Assembly (NCBI GenBank): GCA_026394055.1
Contig: JAPKYZ010000037.1
Coordinates: 23,328-87,327, forward strand
DNA length: 64,000 nucleotides
Direction of reading: 5' to 3'
Source of the DNA: Acidobacteriota bacterium
GTDB lineage: Bacteria; Acidobacteriota; Terriglobia; Bryobacterales; Bryobacteraceae
The notes under the pieces were generated by a model. It was given only the letters and a program-made list of their open reading frames with translations. It was not told the DNA's origin and did not search any database. The position numbers and the translations under genes were made by a program. This document shows positions 26,603 to 35,235 of the stretch, piece by piece (the stretch's first letter is position 1; each line of letters starts with the position of its first letter).

Positions 26603-28591
26603 TCACCGGCGTTCGGGGGAATGTGGTGCGGCAGGTGTTGGCGCAGACTCCCTTGTAGTCGCATCACTTTGGGCAAGAGCCTTATCGAAGCCTTTTACCT
26701 TAACGACAAACAGGGAGAGGTCATCCGCCTCCATGTCAGGACACGTCCTTTTCTGCTTTCCCTCAATACCCGCGACTGCACGCTCCGCGATCTGCTGGCA
26801 TGAGTCGCTTAGTGGCCCGGCCATGGTCATAATGTCCTGCCATGTTAGGTTACACTCCGTTACGCCATCGGTAAAGCCGACAATCGTATCTCCTTCAAAC
26901 AGTTCCGTTCCTGCTTCTTCCATCGGACTGTCCCCGATCTCCCCCAGCGTCATGGACGAGTGACTCGTCGGAGGAAACGGCCCAATCATATTCTGTTGGC
27001 AGAGTACCAGGCCACAATTCGCCCCGGCCTTCACGGTTCTCAAGAACAATCTCTTGTGAATCTCGATAAATATCGAGTACACGGCATCACCACGGACGCC
27101 GGTACGTCTCGCGGCGCGAGTCATTTCATCCATGACATGCCTAGGTGACATTGACCTCACCGCCATATGTTCGAACAGTGAGATGAGCGGTAAGGCGTGG
27201 ATGAACCCATGCAAAGCGTGTCCGCACCCGTCACCGAGCAAGAGGCCGAACGCCGAATCATTGATTCGCTTCGAACAGTGGAAATCACCTGACAGATGGG
27301 GACCAGCTCCCTTGTGAAGGACATAGCCCTCAAGAGAGAACAATCGCTCACGCTTTGGCTGTTTCGGTCCCTCGCGCTCAAATATGTTCGGTTTCAGCAC
27401 CTCGCTCACAAATGGGTGTAAAAGTTCTGGGTGTCCTTTCAATTCCTCGACGGTGAGACGACTGAGCTTCCACTCTCGATTCTCAGCTGCTTCAAGGATT
27501 AGCGCCGCCTGGCTAACAAATGCCTCGGCCTCTTGTACTTCAGTCTCGTTTGGTGCGGCGAAGTCATGGTTGAATCTCAACCACAGTACGCCCTTGAAAT
27601 TAGCCCCAATCGGAAAGGCAAGTGCGGCCCTTACGTCTACGTCGAAGCTGGCATTCAGGGTCTTCGGCGCATCGGCCAGGGAACCTTCCCATTTACCATC
27701 GCGCCACATTCTGCTCTCAAACGTGGAGCCTTCAAGTCGTCTAATCCAGACGACGGACTTATGTTTCTTGACATAGGCACTCCAGCCATCGCGCCGTATG
27801 ACCACTGAATGATATTCGGCGGGGCTTGATCCGAATAGGCTAAACTGTTTGGAATCCTGATCGTCGAGCCAGATTTCACAAGACGTTGCCTCTTTGGCAT
27901 CACCAAGCAGCCGCGCCAATCGGTTTGCGGCGCCCTTCTGCGCATCAAATGCACCCTCCTTTGGCTTCTCCGCTTCGGACCATATCCGAAACAATTCGGC
28001 GTTCAACGTTGCTTGGCGCGAGATATGATAGGCTGTCGCGGCGCTATTTGCCGCGTACCAAATGGACCTGACACTTTGAGGTGAGAATGCGTCGGGACGT
28101 ACCGATTCGAGGTTAAGGACACCGATAACACGTCCGTCGGCAATCATCGGAACGGCCAACTCACTCTGGGTATTGTTTCGTATGCTGACATGGATCGACC
28201 CAAAGGCAGAGTCGCCCAATCGCCTAATCACGACGGAGCGGGAACGACGGAACACCCAAGCAATGACACCATCCCCGTCCGCTACCTTCTGGACGGTCGC
28301 ATTTTCCGCGTCGTCCAAGTGGCCGACAGAGGCCTTCAGGATCAGGGAGTTCGTACCAGGATTGTATAGGTGAATTGTGCCTACGCCATCTTCCTCCCGC
28401 ACACCCAACGCCGCCAGTGATGTCTCTAAGACCGCTTCGAAATGCGAGCGGAGACCACTGTCGTCCGTCGTTCTCGCGACAGTTTGGGCTGGGGCCAGAA
28501 TCCTTGCAGATTCTGCCAGCGGAGTTGCGTCAAGGGCATGCAGGACCGAAGCGCACCCGCGTTGAAGGTCGACAACCCTTCCGCAATGCAT
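26603..28591 (-). CDS. GAF-domain, SpoIIE/PP2C-type serine phosphatase, downstream part of a frameshifted gene
   Basis: The open frame covers two GAF-like sensor domains (HFEAVLETSLAALGV... to ...VIGVLNLESVRPDAFS; and ATSCEIWLDDQDS... to ...GVLWLRFNHDFAAPNE) and a C-terminal SpoIIE-type PP2C phosphatase with GDFHCSKRI, FGLLLGDGCGHALHG (metal-binding GDGxGHG) and TIVGFTDGVTE, all diagnostic. Such enzymes dephosphorylate anti-sigma-factor antagonists in stress signalling. There is no good start of its own: the sequence from VVDLQRGCASVLHAL onward continues the protein encoded upstream at 28530-29048 once one G is removed near 28576. ATG 28591 is only the nearest codon. GC is lower than in the flanks. 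Confidence 0.75.
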   Translation of the reverse strand: MHCGRVVDLQRGCASVLHALDATPLAESARILAPAQTVARTTDDSGLRSHFEAVLETSLAALGVREEDGVGTIHLYNPGTNSLILKASVGHLDDAENATVQKVADGDGVIAWVFRRSRSVVIRRLGDSAFGSIHVSIRNNTQSELAVPMIADGRVIGVLNLESVRPDAFSPQSVRSIWYAANSAATAYHISRQATLNAELFRIWSEAEKPKEGAFDAQKGAANRLARLLGDAKEATSCEIWLDDQDSKQFSLFGSSPAEYHSVVIRRDGWSAYVKKHKSVVWIRRLEGSTFESRMWRDGKWEGSLADAPKTLNASFDVDVRAALAFPIGANFKGVLWLRFNHDFAAPNETEVQEAEAFVSQAALILEAAENREWKLSRLTVEELKGHPELLHPFVSEVLKPNIFEREGPKQPKRERLFSLEGYVLHKGAGPHLSGDFHCSKRINDSAFGLLLGDGCGHALHGFIHALPLISLFEHMAVRSMSPRHVMDEMTRAARRTGVRGDAVYSIFIEIHKRLFLRTVKAGANCGLVLCQQNMIGPFPPTSHSSMTLGEIGDSPMEEAGTELFEGDTIVGFTDGVTECNLTWQDIMTMAGPLSDSCQQIAERAVAGIEGKQKRTCPDMEADDLSLFVVKVKGFDKALAQSDATTRESAPTPAAPHSPERR

Positions 28592-29048
28592 TGCGCATCT
28601 TCGCTTCTTCCTCCGGCGGGAAAACACGTCGGGTCTCGAAATTGATGAACAACACGACCTCAGGCCATCCATTAGCATCGAAGTGCCGCAACTGGACATA
28701 TTGTTCCACTTTCTCTCGGCACGCAAATCCGCCGAATAGCTCGCGGATCTCTGACTTCAGACCGGGCGGGCCAATTCTTTCTGCTTCGGGAGTAACTACA
28801 ACCTGAAAGTCCTCTTTCCCACGTAAACGTGCACTCGATTCTTTGGGGAACATGAAGCCGTACATTGGTTCTCGATGGGCGACCCCAGGCATCGCCACCA
28901 GCCGATACTCATCTGGCCAGAAGGGATCGCGTACATAGGCTGTGCATGACCTCGCATCGACAGATGCTCGAAAAGTGTCCAAGTAATCGTGTACCTCTCG
29001 CAGAAGGCCGTCGGGATTGGCTTTGCGAGCAGTGGCGGTCATGCTCAT
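28530..29048 (-). CDS. N-terminal part of the same GAF/SpoIIE gene (frameshifted)
   Basis: 172 aa open frame starting MSMTATARKANPDGLL; it reads as a GAF-like domain (SCTAYVRDPFWPDEYRLVAM... to ...EVVLFINFETRRVFPPEEE). After KMRNALRK the frame runs into an unrelated tail, GCRPSTRVRFGPACP, and stops inside the next frame. Removing one G from the GGG at 28576-28578 joins KMRNALRK to VVDLQRG and restores a protein of about 815 aa. Either the gene is broken, or an assembly error or programmed slip occurs there. A TATAGT box (29057-29062) precedes the ATG by 8 nt. Confidence 0.7.
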   Translation of the reverse strand: MSMTATARKANPDGLLREVHDYLDTFRASVDARSCTAYVRDPFWPDEYRLVAMPGVAHREPMYGFMFPKESSARLRGKEDFQVVVTPEAERIGPPGLKSEIRELFGGFACREKVEQYVQLRHFDANGWPEVVLFINFETRRVFPPEEEAKMRNALRKGCRPSTRVRFGPACP

Positions 29049-29154
29049 GGGAGTGAACTATATTATGAGCAGCGGCAGAAAGCAATCCCGATTCAAGATC
29101 CGGGCCAGGACGACAGATGTACTTTCTACAGTCGTCCTTATGTAACCGCCCCTT

Positions 29155-30444
29155 CTACGGCTTCACCACCGCCCCATCCATCGTCCGATCGAGCGGGTAA
29201 TGACCGCCCTGCGGCGCAGCCTGCAGCGGGTACTTGGCCGCGAGCGCTTCGTTGATGTCGATCCCTAGTCCCGGCTTGCCGTTGCCGTAGAGATAGCCGC
29301 CGCGGATTTCGGCGCAGCCGGGGAGGATTTCGCGGGCTAGTTCGGGGAAGGCGTTCTCTTCTTGTATGCCGAAGGCCGGGTGGGAGATGTCGACGTGGTA
29401 GGCGGCCAGTTGGTTCACTGGGTCGTTCTCGCCGCCTTCCTGGAAAGCTGTGCGGACGCCGAAGGGTTCGCAGAGGGTGGCTAGCTTTTTGGCGGGCGTG
29501 ATGCCGCCGATGGCGGAGACGCGGCAACGGACGAAGTCGATGAGGCGCTCCGTGACGAGCGGAATCCATTCCAGCGGGTGCGAGAAGACTTCGCCCACGG
29601 CTTGCGGCGTGCTGCAGATCTGGCGGATCTGCCTGTACCAGGCCAACTGCTCCGGCGCCAGGACGTCTTCGATGAAGAACATCTGATAGGGCTGCATGCG
29701 GCGGCAGAACTCGACGGCGTTGATGCCGCTTAAGTGCGAATGGACATCATGGCAGAGCTTGGGCGCGAAGCCTACCTTGGAACGCACGTACTCAAACAGC
29801 GGCGGGATCTTTTCGATGTAGACCTCTTCGTCGAACGCGGGCCGCGCGGGTGCACCTTCAGGCCGTGAGCCAACGCCCGCCGGGATGAAGCCGCCGCCAC
29901 CGTAGTTGCCCATCTGCACGCGGATGTGGCGGAAGCCTTTCGCCATCGACTTTTGCACGCTGTCGATGATGGCCTCCTTGTCGTTGCCGCCGCAGTGGTC
30001 ATAGCAGGGCACCGCGTCGCGCACCTTGCCGCCCAGCAGATCGTAGACCGGCATGCCGGCGCGCTTGCCCTTGATGTCCCACAGCGCCATGTCCATGCCG
30101 CTGAGCACGTTGTTGTTCACCGGACCGTTGCGCCAGTAGGTGCGGAGGTGGCTGCTCTGCCAGAGGTCCTCGATCTGTTCCGGGTTCTTGCCGATCAGGA
30201 ACGGCGCCAGGTGCTTTTCAATGGCCGCGATGACGGCGTAGGGCTGGAAGTGGTTGCCCGCCGAACCGATGCCGTAAAGGCCCGGCTCACTGGTGATGAT
30301 CTTCAAGAAGATCCAGCGGTAGTTGCGGCCACCGCTGGTGGTGATCACCTTTACTTCCTTGATGGTGAGCGGGGGCAGGCCTTTGGCTGTGGGGGCCAGC
30401 AGAGGCGCGGCCCACATGGTACGCAGCAAGTCACGGCGGAGCAT
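29155..30444 (-). CDS. exported enolase-superfamily dehydratase (RspA/mannonate dehydratase-like)
   Basis: 429 aa from the ATG at 30444. MLRRDLLRTMWAAPLLAP is a Tat-like signal. The barrel resembles the RspA/ManD branch of the mandelate racemase family: KLCHDVHSHLSG, MFFIEDVLAPEQ (metal Glu), AVGEVFSHPLEW (metal Glu), CRVSAIGGITPAKK and HPAFGIQEENAFPE, then GKPGLGIDINEALA at the end. Members dehydrate sugar acids such as D-mannonate or D-gluconate, or have lost activity; the substrate cannot be named. TATAAT (30451-30456) lies exactly 6 nt before the ATG, the cleanest leaderless promoter in the window. The gene is divergent from hicB. Confidence 0.88.
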   Translation of the reverse strand: MLRRDLLRTMWAAPLLAPTAKGLPPLTIKEVKVITTSGGRNYRWIFLKIITSEPGLYGIGSAGNHFQPYAVIAAIEKHLAPFLIGKNPEQIEDLWQSSHLRTYWRNGPVNNNVLSGMDMALWDIKGKRAGMPVYDLLGGKVRDAVPCYDHCGGNDKEAIIDSVQKSMAKGFRHIRVQMGNYGGGGFIPAGVGSRPEGAPARPAFDEEVYIEKIPPLFEYVRSKVGFAPKLCHDVHSHLSGINAVEFCRRMQPYQMFFIEDVLAPEQLAWYRQIRQICSTPQAVGEVFSHPLEWIPLVTERLIDFVRCRVSAIGGITPAKKLATLCEPFGVRTAFQEGGENDPVNQLAAYHVDISHPAFGIQEENAFPELAREILPGCAEIRGGYLYGNGKPGLGIDINEALAAKYPLQAAPQGGHYPLDRTMDGAVVKP

Positions 30445-30500
30445 GCGGACATTATATGGGCGCGGCGGGCACCGCAGTCGCAGGTTAGAATTCAACCATG
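30442..30500. promoter_or_regulatory. Divergent leaderless-type promoters of the dehydratase and hicBA
   Basis: Minus strand: TATAAT at 30451-30456, 6 nt, ATG 30444. Plus strand: TAGAAT at 30486-30491, 6 nt, ATG 30498. Both genes lack a Shine-Dalgarno sequence. Confidence 0.7.
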
Positions 30501-30737
30501 AAGCAGTTGACGGTGGAACTGATCCCGGACCCTGAGCTTGGCGGCTACACCGCGCGCGTCCCCGACATTCCGGCATTCGGGGAGGGCGAAACGGAGGAAG
30601 AAGCGATTGCGGACCTTCGTGAAGCGTTGACGGGGTATATCGAAACCTTTGGACTCGATGACGCGATGTCCCGATTGAATCCCCCCAGTTCACTCCGGCT
30701 CTTGGACCTGGAATTGGAAGATCTGGTGCGTGCCTAA
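30498..30737 (+). CDS. hicB: HicB-family antitoxin
   Basis: 79 aa. KQLTVELIPDPELGGYTARV, then PDIPAFGEGETEEEAIADLR and EALTGYIETFG, is the HicB partial RNase-H-like fold that binds and blocks HicA. There is no clear C-terminal DNA-binding extension, so autoregulation may be weak. It overlaps hicA by 8 nt. The antitoxin-first order is the less common one for hicAB loci. Confidence 0.9.
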   Translation: MKQLTVELIPDPELGGYTARVPDIPAFGEGETEEEAIADLREALTGYIETFGLDDAMSRLNPPSSLRLLDLELEDLVRA

Positions 30738-30957
30738 ACTGCCGCGGCCCACTGGACCCCAGATGGTGCGTTTCTTGGAGATGCAAGGGTTTGCCGTCGT
30801 TCGGATTCGGGGTAGCCATCACATGATGGCGCGCGGAACGGCCCGGGCGACAGTTCCGGTGCACGGAAATCAGATGCTCAAGATCGGAACGCTGCGAGGA
30901 ATTCTACGTGAAATCGACCTCAGTCCGAATGAGTTCGAGCGACTGTGGATGAGATAG
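30730..30957 (+). CDS. hicA: HicA-family mRNA interferase toxin
   Basis: 75 aa from a GTG that overlaps hicB. It has the compact double-stranded-RNA-binding-like HicA fold: MVRFLEMQGFAVVRIRGSHH carries the catalytic histidine in GSHH, followed by TVPVHGNQMLKIGTLRGILR. HicA cleaves mRNA when HicB is lost. Confidence 0.92.
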   Translation: MPKLPRPTGPQMVRFLEMQGFAVVRIRGSHHMMARGTARATVPVHGNQMLKIGTLRGILREIDLSPNEFERLWMR

Positions 30958-31048
30958 CAAAACCTGCAACCTCAGCCCATGCCAGTGGTTGTAAAATACC
31001 CGTACGCTCTCTCGCGAGCGGCAAACTGGGAGTGCACAAGGAGCGCAT

Positions 31049-31912
31049 ATGTGTGATCAGATCCATTTCGATGACGACCAGCAGGAGTTTGAAGCTAAGG
31101 GTCTGGTGACCCGGAAGCAGTTTGGCGCCATGCTGGGCGCGGGTGTGGCGATGATGCTGCCCCAGGTGGCCAATGCCGTGACGGTGGTGGAGTCCGACGT
31201 CAACATCACGACGCCCGACGGAACGGCGGATGCTTACTTTGTGCACCCGGCCACGGGCAGCGCAGCGGCGGTACTGGTGTGGCCGGATATCTTTGGGTTG
31301 CGCCCGGCGTTCCGGCAGATGGGCAAGCGGCTGGCGGAATCGGGCTATTCGGTGCTGGTGGTGAATCCGTTCTACCGCTCGAAAAAGGCTCCGACGGCAG
31401 AAGCCGGTGGCGCGACGCCCATCCAGCAAGTGATGCCGATGGCGCAGACATTGAACGAGACGACGCACATGACCGATGCCAAGGCCTTCATCGCGTGGCT
31501 GGACAAGCAGCCGTCGGTCGCGAAGAATCGCAAAGTGGGCACGCAGGGCTACTGCATGGGCGGACCGATGGCGTTCCGCACTTCGGCCGCGGTGCCCGAT
31601 CGCGTGGGCGCGGTGGCGTCGTTCCACGGCGGCGGCCTGGTGCGCGCCGATGCGCCGAATAGCCCGCACTTGCAGGCATCGAAGACGAAGGCTTCCTTCC
31701 TGGTGGCCATTGCGGCCAATGATGATGCCCGGGCGCCCGAGGACAAGAACGTGCTGAAGAAGACGTTCGCGGAGGCGAATCTGTCGGCCGAGATCGAAGT
31801 CTACTCCGGGGCGCACGGCTGGTGCCCGCCGGATTCGCGCGTCTACAACGAAGCCGACGCGGAAAAGGCTTGGGCGCGGTTGCTGGCGCTCTACGGGAAG
31901 GCGCTGGCCTAG
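31049..31912 (+). CDS. dienelactone hydrolase family protein
   Basis: 287 aa alpha/beta hydrolase. The nucleophile Cys is in QGYCMGGPMAF, the acid in AIAANDDARAPED and the His in YSGAHGWCPPD, giving the Cys-Asp-His triad of dienelactone hydrolases. Residues 17-44 (GLVTRKQFGAMLGAGVAMML) look like a lipoprotein-free Tat-like or membrane-anchoring N-terminus, so it may be exported. A proper ribosome-binding site (AAGGAG, 31040-31045) and a TAAAAT -10 box (30993-30998) make this a leadered gene, unlike many neighbours. The natural substrate is unknown. Confidence 0.9.
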   Translation: MCDQIHFDDDQQEFEAKGLVTRKQFGAMLGAGVAMMLPQVANAVTVVESDVNITTPDGTADAYFVHPATGSAAAVLVWPDIFGLRPAFRQMGKRLAESGYSVLVVNPFYRSKKAPTAEAGGATPIQQVMPMAQTLNETTHMTDAKAFIAWLDKQPSVAKNRKVGTQGYCMGGPMAFRTSAAVPDRVGAVASFHGGGLVRADAPNSPHLQASKTKASFLVAIAANDDARAPEDKNVLKKTFAEANLSAEIEVYSGAHGWCPPDSRVYNEADAEKAWARLLALYGKALA

Positions 31913-31919
31913 AACGTTC

Positions 31920-32420
31920 GTGTCTTCGCGACCCACGCCTGGCCAGCCTCAGGGCGACTCTCCCCCGCGGGGGGAGATCAAAGTGGAGCGGCTAGGCCTG
32001 GCCCAACTGGAGCAGGCACGGGCATTGTTCGTGCTGATCGCCGATGTCTTCGAGATGGATGCCGGGGCGCTGAGCGACGATTACGTGCAGCGCCTGATGC
32101 GCCGCGACGACTTCTGGGCCCTGTCAGCTGTGCAGGATGGGCGGCTGGTGGGTGGCCTGACGGCCTATACCCTGCCCCTCACCCGCGCGGAGATTCGGGA
32201 ACTTTTTCTCTATGACATCGCCGTGCTGCCGGAATGCCATCGCCAGGGCATTGGCCGCATGCTGGTGGCCGCGCTACGAGCACAGGCCGCCGCAGAGGGC
32301 ATCACCGTCATGTTTGTCGCGGCCGACCAAGAAGACACGCACGCCCTCGATTTCTACCGCGCAATTGGCGGCTCTCCAGTGCCGGTGACGATTTTCACTT
32401 TCGGGGCCGACGCCGGCTGA
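31920..32420 (+). CDS. GNAT acetyltransferase resembling AAC(3)-I
   Basis: 166 aa from a GTG 7 bp after the hydrolase, so it is co-transcribed. The acetyl-CoA loop is LPECHRQGIGRMLVAALRAQ (RxxGxG). The flanking segments LVGGLTAYTLP, REIRELFLYDIAVL-type strand (REL FLYDIAVL) and VMFVAADQEDTHALDFYRAIG line up by eye with aminoglycoside 3-N-acetyltransferases of the AAC(3)-I type (family pattern: EIYIYDLAV, HRRQGIA, YVQADYGDDPA). It could act on an antibiotic or on another amine; similarity does not prove resistance. Confidence 0.8.
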   Translation: MSSRPTPGQPQGDSPPRGEIKVERLGLAQLEQARALFVLIADVFEMDAGALSDDYVQRLMRRDDFWALSAVQDGRLVGGLTAYTLPLTRAEIRELFLYDIAVLPECHRQGIGRMLVAALRAQAAAEGITVMFVAADQEDTHALDFYRAIGGSPVPVTIFTFGADAG

Positions 32421-32466
32421 GAGGGCCGCCCGTACGCCCGTATCGAGAGTATGGGAGTATGGGTGC

Positions 32467-32724
32467 ATGAAGACGACCGTCGAGATCGCAGATCCGCTGT
32501 TTGAGCAGGCGAAGGCGCTAGCGACCCAAGACGGCGTCAGTTTCCGGGTGTTGGTGGAAGAGGGATTACGGGCGGTCGTTGCTGCCCGGACGCGGGCCGC
32601 GTCGAAGCCATTCCGGCTTCGCGACGGAAGCTTCCGCAAGGGGCATGGCTTGCAGCCGGGTGTGACGTGGCAAGACTTGACCGCCCTGGCCTATCAAGAA
32701 GACAACGGCTCAGCGAAGCGATGA
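32467..32724 (+). CDS. VapB-type antitoxin
   Basis: 85 aa. The N-terminal ribbon-helix-helix (MKTTVEIADPLFEQAKALAT, then GVSFRVLVEEGLRAVV) binds DNA; the basic, then flexible C-terminus (LRDGSFRKGHGLQPGVTWQD) would cover the toxin site. ATGA overlap with the PIN toxin gene at 32721. Confidence 0.88.
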   Translation: MKTTVEIADPLFEQAKALATQDGVSFRVLVEEGLRAVVAARTRAASKPFRLRDGSFRKGHGLQPGVTWQDLTALAYQEDNGSAKR

Positions 32725-33155
32725 CGGCGGTAGACACCAGTATCCTGGTCTACGCGCACCGGCAGGACTCACCACATCACAAGCCGGCGGCACGAGCCGT
32801 TAAGAGCCTTGCTGAAGGGACGGCACCATGGGCGATTCCTTGGCCCTGCATCCACGAGTTTCTGTCCGTCACCACGAATCCGCGGATCTTTAAGCCACCC
32901 AGTCCATCCGAGGTCGCCGTCGAGCAAGTGGAGATCTGGATGGAATCGCCTACGTTGGTATTGCTGGCGGAGCCGACCGGCTACTGGGAGACCTTACGGA
33001 AGGCATTCTTGAGCGGCAAGCTACTGGGTGCGCAGGTTCATGATGCGCGAATTCACGCGATTTGCCGCACAAACGGGGTGCGCCAACTATGGTCGGCAGA
33101 TCGGGACTTCTCGCGCTTGCGCGGCCTCGATATTGTGAACCCCTGCCTGGACTGA
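32721..33155 (+). CDS. VapC-type PIN toxin
   Basis: 144 aa. PIN acidic residues: MTAVDTSILVYAHRQD (D5), PCIHEFLSVTTN (E), QVHDARIHAIC (D) and LWSADRDFSRLRGLDIVNP (D). The open frame extends upstream to 32667, but ATG 32721 overlaps the antitoxin stop codon (ATGA), the usual coupling. VapC cleaves tRNA or rRNA when the antitoxin is degraded. Confidence 0.9.
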   Translation: MTAVDTSILVYAHRQDSPHHKPAARAVKSLAEGTAPWAIPWPCIHEFLSVTTNPRIFKPPSPSEVAVEQVEIWMESPTLVLLAEPTGYWETLRKAFLSGKLLGAQVHDARIHAICRTNGVRQLWSADRDFSRLRGLDIVNPCLD

Positions 33156-33170
33156 GGTGGCCTCGCTACT

Positions 33171-33456
33171 TGGACGAAAGTACAACCGTGTTGCCTTCCG
33201 AGTCCTTCATGATCACCGAGGTGCCCCAGGGCGGCCATCAGCGGAGCGGTGAACACAACGCATTGGGCTAGCAGCTCTTCGTGGGTCTTCGCGACGTTGT
33301 CCACTTCCCAGGAGGTGTTGACGAAGGTGCCGATGCGCTCTTCGTGGCCGGGTGTTTTCGTGCCGGGAATGGAGAGTTCGATCCAGCGCTGCGTGGGGCC
33401 GAAGGACTTGTCCGTCAACTCCACTGCCCGGTCTGGGTCAGCCACCGTCCCGGGGC
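33171..33456 (-). pseudogene. Decayed copy of the VOC (glyoxalase-fold) gene
   Basis: Nucleotides 33171-33456 match the intact VOC gene at 34784-35149 over most of its length, including GAGCGCATCGGCACC on the coding strand, but with several deletions: one in the region around 33235-33260, one around 33350 (the IALFTPP part is gone) and a loss near 33415. The frame is broken and the N-terminus is missing. It is a dead paralogue on the same strand. Confidence 0.85.
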
Positions 33457-33512
33457 GAACTAGTCTTGGGCGCAATCAGGGCCGGGCGAATAGGGATGGT
33501 AATCTTGCCTTG

Positions 33513-34683
33513 ATGACGCCGCCCCCGCCTGCAGGCGAAGTTGAATCGCGCTTCGACGGGATCGACCTGCTGCGGGGCCTCTCTATCCTGGCCGTTGCAC
33601 ATTTCTTTGCGAATGCGTTTCGCGGGCTATTCGCTGGAACCGGCGCTGCCGGGCTGGCTGTTTCACTTTCTGTTCTGGAATGGGAACAATGGCGTCACGG
33701 TGTTCTTCGCGATATCCGGCTTCCTGATTACGCTGACCTCGATCCGCAGATTCGGGGGTCTTGCTCGGTTTGACGCAGCGAAGTTCTACCGCATCCGGTT
33801 CGCGCGGATCGGGCCGCTGCTGCTGTTGTTGCTGGGCATCCTTAGCGTCCTCCATCTGGCGGGTGCGGCAGGATTCACGATCCCACCGCAGAAGGCCTCG
33901 CTGCCGCAGGCTTTGTTTTCCGCCTTGACCTTTCATCTGAACTGGCTGGAGGCACAGCGAGGATACCTGCCGGCCAGTTGGGACGTGCTTTGGTCGTTGT
34001 CCGTGGAAGAGATGTTCTATCTGGGATATCCGCTGGCGTGTCTGATGTTACGGTTGCGTTGGGGCGGGGCGTTGTTTGGGGCGGTGGCCCTGAGTTTCAT
34101 TGCGGCGGGACCTTTCGCCCGCACCGTGTGGATGAACAGCGAGATCTGGAGAGAGAAGTCCTACCTGGGTGGCATGGACGCGATCGCGCTGGGATGCCTG
34201 GCCGCCTTGCTGACCGATTGGCTTGGACGTAGAATCTCCAGAGCGGCGCGCGGCGCGGCCCATTGGCGCGGATTGGCGGCAGTGGGCAGCGGGTTGCTGC
34301 TTCTGGTGGCCATCTGGCCGCAGTGGAGCTTGATGGGCTACCTGGGGCGCATCGGCTTGGATGGCACGGCGTTGGCGTTGGGCACGTGTCTGGTGATGAT
34401 TGGCTCCGTCGTGCGGGGAGAGTCCGGCCGCCGCTGGACGTTGCCGCTGCGCTGGCTGGGCCGCCATAGCTACGAGGTGTACTTGACGCATGAGTTCGTG
34501 GTGATCTGGGGAACGGCAGCATACGTGGGTTGGCCCCGTGGCCCGTTGGCGGCGTGGTTCGCTTTGATGGTGGTGTTGTCTGCTGTGCTGGGCGCGGTTG
34601 TGGCCCGGTATGTTTCCGAGCCGTTGAACCGGATGTTGCGCCTTCGGGGTCCGGGCCTCACGTCCAGTCCGGGTCTGAGATAG
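33513..34683 (+). pseudogene. acyltransferase 3 family membrane protein, frameshifted near its start
   Basis: The N-terminus is in one frame (from ATG 33513: SRFDGIDLLRGLSILAVA) and the rest in another (from about 33594: LHISLRMRFAGYSLEPALPG, then NGNNGVTVFFAISGFLIT, SWDVLWSLSVEEMFYLGYPL, and repeated membrane helices to about 34640). Joined, they give a normal OafA/YrhL-type O-acyltransferase with about ten membrane helices, which modifies surface sugars. The shift lies at the GCCGTTGCACA around 33590-33596. If translation starts downstream of the shift (for example at the ATG 33625), about 30 residues including the catalytic-site Arg would be lost. TAATCT (33500-33505) precedes the ATG by 7 nt. 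Confidence 0.8.
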
Positions 34684-34783
34684 ACCTTAATCTCTAGTCG
34701 AGGGATGCGCAGATGAGCGGGCTGACTGGTGCTTCGATGTCTCATGCTCCATCAAAGGGGGTGTGAGCAGCAGATGGCACAGC

Positions 34784-35149
34784 TCACTTTGAAGAAAGTA
34801 CAACCGTGTTGCCTTCCGAATCCTTCATGATCACCGACGTGCCCCAGGGTTGCTTCACCGGCGGCGCGGTGAACTCGACACCCTTGGCGAGCAGCTCTTC
34901 GTAGGTCTTGGCGACGTTGTCCACTTCCCAGGAGGTGTTGACGAAAGTGCCGATGCGCTCTTCGTGGCCGGGTGGCGTGAACAAGGCGATGCCGGTTTCC
35001 GCTCCAGGGATGGAGAGTTCGATCCAGCGCTGCGTGGGGCCGAAGGACTGGTCGGTGAGGATCCGGAAGCCGAGTTTCTCGGTGTAAAACTCCAAGGCCC
35101 GATCCTGATTGGCCACCGGAATGCCGATGAACTTGATACGTTTGATCAT
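34784..35149 (-). CDS. VOC family (glyoxalase/bleomycin-resistance fold) protein
   Basis: 121 aa with the paired beta-alpha-beta-beta-beta modules of the vicinal oxygen chelate fold: KFIGIPVANQDRALEFYTEK at the start, RWIELSIPGAETGIALFTPP in the middle and SVIMKDSEGNTVVLSSK at the end. Possible metal ligands are few, so it may be a non-catalytic or lactoylglutathione-lyase-like protein. The ATG at 35149 follows a weak TACGGC box. Its decayed paralogue lies 1.6 kb away at 33171. Confidence 0.92.
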   Translation of the reverse strand: MIKRIKFIGIPVANQDRALEFYTEKLGFRILTDQSFGPTQRWIELSIPGAETGIALFTPPGHEERIGTFVNTSWEVDNVAKTYEELLAKGVEFTAPPVKQPWGTSVIMKDSEGNTVVLSSK

Positions 35150-35235
35150 GGCCGTAGGATGGCAGGGCCGGCCATACGAAATCAAGGCTCCGGTGATGAT
35201 TGGTGGCATCGCTTGCTATAGTAGCGATTACTACA

